Of a DNA stretch of 64,000 bases, positions 60,968 through 64,000 are shown piece by piece. The translations under genes were made by a program, and so were the position numbers. The first letter of the stretch is position 1; each line of letters begins with the position of its first letter. The notes under the pieces are model-generated. The model made no database searches, had not been told where the DNA came from, and worked only from the letters and a program-made list of their open reading frames with translations. The stretch is from Enterobacter huaxiensis (GTDB taxonomy: Bacteria > Pseudomonadota > Gammaproteobacteria > Enterobacterales > Enterobacteriaceae): the NCBI RefSeq assembly GCF_003594935.2, contig NZ_CP043342.1, forward strand, positions 4,092,001 to 4,156,000, written 5' to 3'.

Positions 60968-61911
60968 GAATGCTGTTATCGCTGAGCCTCCTGCTGCCGC
61001 TGAACGCGCTGGCGCTCAGCTGCTGGATGACGTCAGGTGCCAATATCAATTTCGGCACGCTGACGGCGGGCGAAGCGGCCACCACCCATACCAGCGTCAA
61101 GTTTAGCTGTCAGGCGGATTACGGAACGACGCAATACATCAACGTCTGCCTGAGCAGCGTCGAAAGCTCGCCGTTCAGGATGATGTCGACGGGTGATGAA
61201 CAAGGCAAACAGTACGCTCTGCTCTTTCGCCTCTTCAACGCCTATGAGCACGCCCAGGAGCTGAATGCCCCCACCGGCGGCAACCTGATGCAGCAAACGC
61301 TTGTGGCCGCCAGCAACGCAACCGTGAACGGGAGCTTTCCGCTGCTCGCCGTCATTCCCGCCGGGCAAAGTCAGCTACCTGCCCGCAGCTATTTCAAATA
61401 CAACATGGACTTACGTATTTCATGGCGGAGCGCAGCCTCACGGGAGGCGCTGCAAAGCTGCGCGGACGGCTCAGCGGATGGCGAACAAACGCAGGGCTCC
61501 AGCAGAGCAGAAGCCACGCTAAACGATGGCTGCTTTATTCAACGCGTGACTCCGCTCAGCTTCGGGACGCTCACCAGCGCCAGCGCGCGTAGCGCCACGC
61601 GTTCTACGGCAACATTAACCGCACGCTGCCCGGCGGGCACATCCTTCGCGCTCGGGTTGAGCAGCGGAACGCATGCCAGCGGCAATCAGAGGCAGGTCTG
61701 CAACAGTCAGGGGCAGTGCCTGCATTACGGGCTCTGGCAGGATGCCAGCGCGACAAGACGCTGGGGCGATCAAAGCAGCGGCGATGCCTTTAACGTGTCA
61801 AACACCGACGGCGGAACGCAAAGCTATACCATTTACGGCGAAGTGCCTGCCCAACCCCTGACCGGCACCGGAGAATTCGTTGACGACGTGATTGTCACGC
61901 TTACTTATTAA
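60958..61911 (+). CDS. Two-domain spore coat U protein, putative tip adhesin
   Basis: A 317-residue secreted protein with a short signal peptide (MLLSLSLLLPLNALAL) and two SCPU-type domains, the first starting CWMTSGANINFGTLTAGE and the second CFIQRVTPLSFGTLTSASAR; it ends in VDDVIVTLTY, the donor strand pattern. In Csu pili the tip subunit CsuE has such a two-domain form and binds surfaces. Translation very probably starts at TTG, as GGAG lies seven bases before it; an ATG four codons later is too far from it. It overlaps the usher by ten bases. Confidence 0.86.
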   Translation: MSLRMLLSLSLLLPLNALALSCWMTSGANINFGTLTAGEAATTHTSVKFSCQADYGTTQYINVCLSSVESSPFRMMSTGDEQGKQYALLFRLFNAYEHAQELNAPTGGNLMQQTLVAASNATVNGSFPLLAVIPAGQSQLPARSYFKYNMDLRISWRSAASREALQSCADGSADGEQTQGSSRAEATLNDGCFIQRVTPLSFGTLTSASARSATRSTATLTARCPAGTSFALGLSSGTHASGNQRQVCNSQGQCLHYGLWQDASATRRWGDQSSGDAFNVSNTDGGTQSYTIYGEVPAQPLTGTGEFVDDVIVTLTY

Positions 61912-62040
61912 TCGGCCAAAAGCCAAACTGGATCAATGTTATCGGTAACAAACAGGATAAAATAGCGCCATAACCCGACAAACGACGCGGTTAATGCTCG
62001 CCGTTTGTATTCCATTTTCTCTGTCTGTCTTAAACACGCT

Positions 62041-62784
62041 ATGAAATTCCTGCTTGCTGATGCCCTTGTTTACAACGACGAAGACGGTTCACTTTCAGTC
62101 GTCGGTGCACCTGACGTTGAGCCCCAGGTGCTCACGACCACCGCCAACGGCATTCTGAAAATGCTGGTGAAACAGCATGGTAACGTCGTTGAACGTGATT
62201 CCTTCCTGCGCGAAGTGTGGGACGAGCGTGGCCTGCAGGGTTCCAATAATTCGCTCAATCAGTACATCAGTATTCTGCGTAAAATGCTGGCAAGCCTGGT
62301 TCCGGACGCGTCGTTTATCGTCACCGTGCCCAAAATGGGGTTTATGCTGAACGCCGATATTACGGTGCAGCCTCTGTCCGATCGGCCAGAACATGAGGAA
62401 TCGATCAAAACGCCCCGGCGCTCTCCGTCAGCGCTGCTGTTCTGCAGCGGGTTCACGATCGTGGTGGTGGCGCTGTGCGTCTGGATGTTCGTGATAAAGC
62501 AAAATCAGCAGCACGCTGAAATGCACCTTCTTACCCATATCGGCGCATGCCCGGTCTATACCTTCTCCCCGCTGGCTGACGTGTTCCACACTAAGGCGAT
62601 TGCGCTGGCACAGAAGATCCAGGACGACGGCAATCTGCCCTGTCTTAAAAACTCTATTTTTTATCTGCACATACAGAACACGCTTTTCTACGGTCACGAG
62701 GGGCGGCTGGTTCTTTCGCAGTGTTCCCTGACGAAGGACAGCAAAGCCAGCGCCTGCCGCACGCTTTACTACTACGAATGGTGA
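62041..62784 (+). CDS. MarT/ToxR-like membrane-bound winged-helix regulator
   Basis: A 247-residue protein with an N-terminal OmpR/ToxR-type winged helix (about residues 1-105: ANGILKMLVKQHGNVVERDS, VWDERGLQGSNNSLNQYISI, FIVTVPKMGFML), one membrane helix near residues 135-157 (LLFCSGFTIVVVALCVWMFV) and a periplasmic domain of about 90 residues with four cysteines. The DNA-binding part therefore acts from the membrane. The next gene, three bases on, encodes a FidL-like protein, the same pairing as Salmonella marT-fidL. It probably controls the pilus genes. Confidence 0.85.
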   Translation: MKFLLADALVYNDEDGSLSVVGAPDVEPQVLTTTANGILKMLVKQHGNVVERDSFLREVWDERGLQGSNNSLNQYISILRKMLASLVPDASFIVTVPKMGFMLNADITVQPLSDRPEHEESIKTPRRSPSALLFCSGFTIVVVALCVWMFVIKQNQQHAEMHLLTHIGACPVYTFSPLADVFHTKAIALAQKIQDDGNLPCLKNSIFYLHIQNTLFYGHEGRLVLSQCSLTKDSKASACRTLYYYEW

Positions 62785-62787
62785 ATC

Positions 62788-63261
62788 ATGACGCGTAAAA
62801 AAATGGGGCTGATTGTCGCCTTCAACCTGATGCTGATTGCCCTTGCGGTGCTGTGGTACCGCTATACGCCTCCCCTGTCCGTTACCTGCGAGGGAAACCT
62901 GAATTTTGCCGACCGGCGCGAGGCGAATAGTTTCAACTTTGAGGGTGAAATTGTGTTGCGCTTTCATCCCGACGGCAGCGGCGACTTCACGCTCAACGGC
63001 AGTGTTCTTAACACCGGGCAGAGCTGGGACGTTTCCCGCCAGGAAACCTTTCGCTGGCGGCACGTGAACGACACGCTTTACGAAATCACCATTATCCGGA
63101 TCGAACGGTTCAGCCACGACGCATTGCCTAAAGGGGTATTTGAAAAATACGTTGCAGGCTTAACGCTCGGTAAGAAAAGATTACTGACCCTTGAACGCAC
63201 GCCGGAAGAGGCGCTGGCGATCGGAAACTCCTTTTCGCCGCTGCTGATCTGCTCGGAATAA
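62788..63261 (+). CDS. FidL-like membrane protein
   Basis: A 157-residue protein with one N-terminal membrane helix (LIVAFNLMLIALAVLWYRY) and a periplasmic domain containing VTCEGNLNF, FHPDGSGDFTLNG and the C-terminal LLICSE; the two cysteines may form a disulfide. It resembles FidL of Salmonella and the partner of ToxR-like regulators, which probably modulates the periplasmic part of the upstream regulator, as ToxS does for ToxR. It starts three bases after that gene and ends at a hairpin. Confidence 0.75.
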   Translation: MTRKKMGLIVAFNLMLIALAVLWYRYTPPLSVTCEGNLNFADRREANSFNFEGEIVLRFHPDGSGDFTLNGSVLNTGQSWDVSRQETFRWRHVNDTLYEITIIRIERFSHDALPKGVFEKYVAGLTLGKKRLLTLERTPEEALAIGNSFSPLLICSE

Positions 63262-63294
63262 AAAAACAGCGCCCCACATAGCTCCGGGCGCTGC
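63262..63294. terminator. Hairpin between the FidL-like gene and lgoD
   Basis: An eight-base stem CAGCGCCC/GGGCGCTG with an 11-base loop has a run of seven T residues on the lgoD strand. It also lies five bases after the FidL-like stop, so it can serve lgoD and perhaps both. Confidence 0.8.
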
Positions 63295-63301
63295 ATGGCA
63301 A

Positions 63302-64000
63302 CTAAAACGTAATCACGCCCTTAATCAGCTCGCGGTTGTTGATCACGTCACTTTCATAACGCTCCGCCAGCGACGAAAAGGGATAACGGTGTGTCAGCAT
63401 CATATCCGCGGTCAACTTACCTTCTGCCATCAACCGTCCTACCTTCGCGAAATCTTCCGGCGTGGCGTTGCGGCTGCCCATCATGGTGGTCTCTTTCTTG
63501 TGGAACTCCGGGTCAGAGAACTGCAAATCCCCCTTGAACAGCCCGACAAACACGATGCTGCCGCCGTGGCGGATCAGGTTAACCGCGTTATTCATCGCTC
63601 GGGGGTTGCCGGTGGCATCAATCACTTTTTGTGCCAGCGAGCCGCCAAAGTGTGCCCGCAATCGAGCATCGAAATCCGCTGCGGCAGGGTCAACCGCCTC
63701 AACGCCCAGATGATTAACCACGTGCTCGCGGCGAGATCCGCTGGTATCTGCCACCACCACCTGCGCGCCATCCGCTTTCGCAACTGCCGCCGCGCCCAGG
63801 CCAATCGGGCCTGCGCCCACCACCAGAACCCGATCCCCGGGCTCCACGGCTGCGCGGCGTACCGCGTGTGCGCTGATGGCAAAAGGCTCGATCAACGCGG
63901 CGGCCTGCGGATCGATCCCCTCCGCCACCAGCACGTTGTCAATCGGGACGGCCAGATACTCGCTAAACCCACCGTCCTGGTGCACGCCGATCACGGAGAT
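63302..64000 (-). CDS. lgoD: L-galactonate oxidoreductase LgoD (YjjN), C-terminal part (5' end outside window)
   Basis: The last 232 residues of a zinc-type medium-chain dehydrogenase. It matches E. coli LgoD nearly line for line: ISVIGVHQDGGFSEYLAVP, EPFAISAHAVRRAAVEPGDR, the NAD-binding loop VVGAGPIGLGAAA, DPEFHKKETTMMGSRNATPE and the end DVINNRELIKGVITF. LgoD oxidises L-galactonate to D-tagaturonate. The zinc-binding N-terminal part lies beyond the window. In E. coli this gene is near opgB, separated by lgoT and lgoR; here the fimbrial locus sits between. Confidence 0.95.
   Translation of the reverse strand: MSVIGVHQDGGFSEYLAVPIDNVLVAEGIDPQAAALIEPFAISAHAVRRAAVEPGDRVLVVGAGPIGLGAAAVAKADGAQVVVADTSGSRREHVVNHLGVEAVDPAAADFDARLRAHFGGSLAQKVIDATGNPRAMNNAVNLIRHGGSIVFVGLFKGDLQFSDPEFHKKETTMMGSRNATPEDFAKVGRLMAEGKLTADMMLTHRYPFSSLAERYESDVINNRELIKGVITF

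Noticed and set aside
56140..63300. The fimbrial locus as an integrase-borne genomic island or prophage
   Set aside because: There is no integrase, tRNA target, direct repeat or transposase at either end, and the pilus genes have GC content like the host, so only a locus-level gene content difference can be claimed.

Overview
The window is chromosomal DNA of a gammaproteobacterium of the family Enterobacteriaceae, most like Enterobacter or a close relative (Lelliottia, Leclercia). Almost every protein aligns by eye, end to end, with the Escherichia coli genes that flank the thr operon, and gene order follows E. coli from yaaJ through thrABC, arcA, cre, deo, prfC, leu tRNAs, fhuF and dnaTC to opgB and lgoD. 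Base composition is moderately GC rich, and REP-type palindromes sit behind many genes. Family assignments are from memory of the reference proteins; no search was run.

Layout. 1-7425: yaaJ (3' end), yaaA, yaaX, the threonine operon thrLABC with its attenuator, and the RNA methyltransferase yjtD. 7426-15122: arcA with its long leader (containing yjjY), creABCD, rob, gpmB, yjjX. 15130-27055: trpR, slt, ettA, a LysR/dehydrogenase pair absent at this place in E. coli, nadR-radA-serB, ytjB-lplA. 27141-34086: deoCABD, transcribed leftward, opposite the glycyl-radical pair yjjI-yjjW. 34081-42072: yjjV, yjjU, ytjA, osmY, prfC, yjjG-rimI-holD, rsmC and three tandem tRNA-Leu(CAG) genes. 42114-46771: iron-linked yjjZ and fhuF separated by a diguanylate cyclase, then an orphan PTS EIIC and a YbaK-type editing protein. 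46809-53541: the regulators bglJ/yjjQ, yjjPB, a TetR regulator, ohrR-ohr, the primosome genes dnaT-dnaC, yjjA. 53806-64000: opgB, then an accessory locus of eight genes, then lgoD (5' end outside the window).

The accessory locus (56243-63261), placed between opgB and lgoD where E. coli has lgoR/lgoT, is the most distinctive part. It holds a compact chaperone-usher pilus of the archaic (Csu-like, spore coat U) type: one single-domain subunit, a chaperone, an usher and one two-domain putative tip subunit. It is led by a degenerate EAL protein overlapping a LuxR-type regulator and followed by a MarT/ToxR-like membrane regulator with a FidL-like partner. An AT-rich leader with a repeated 10-base motif precedes it.

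Regulatory sites that can be read directly include the thr attenuator, the trpR operator, two DeoR operators about 600 bases apart (one inside yjjI), two CRP sites 53 bases apart at deoP2, a CreB tag at the 3' end of creC, Fur boxes at yjjZ and fhuF, and a perfect 21-base palindrome upstream of the orphan EIIC. No CRISPR array, insertion sequence, integrase or rRNA was seen.
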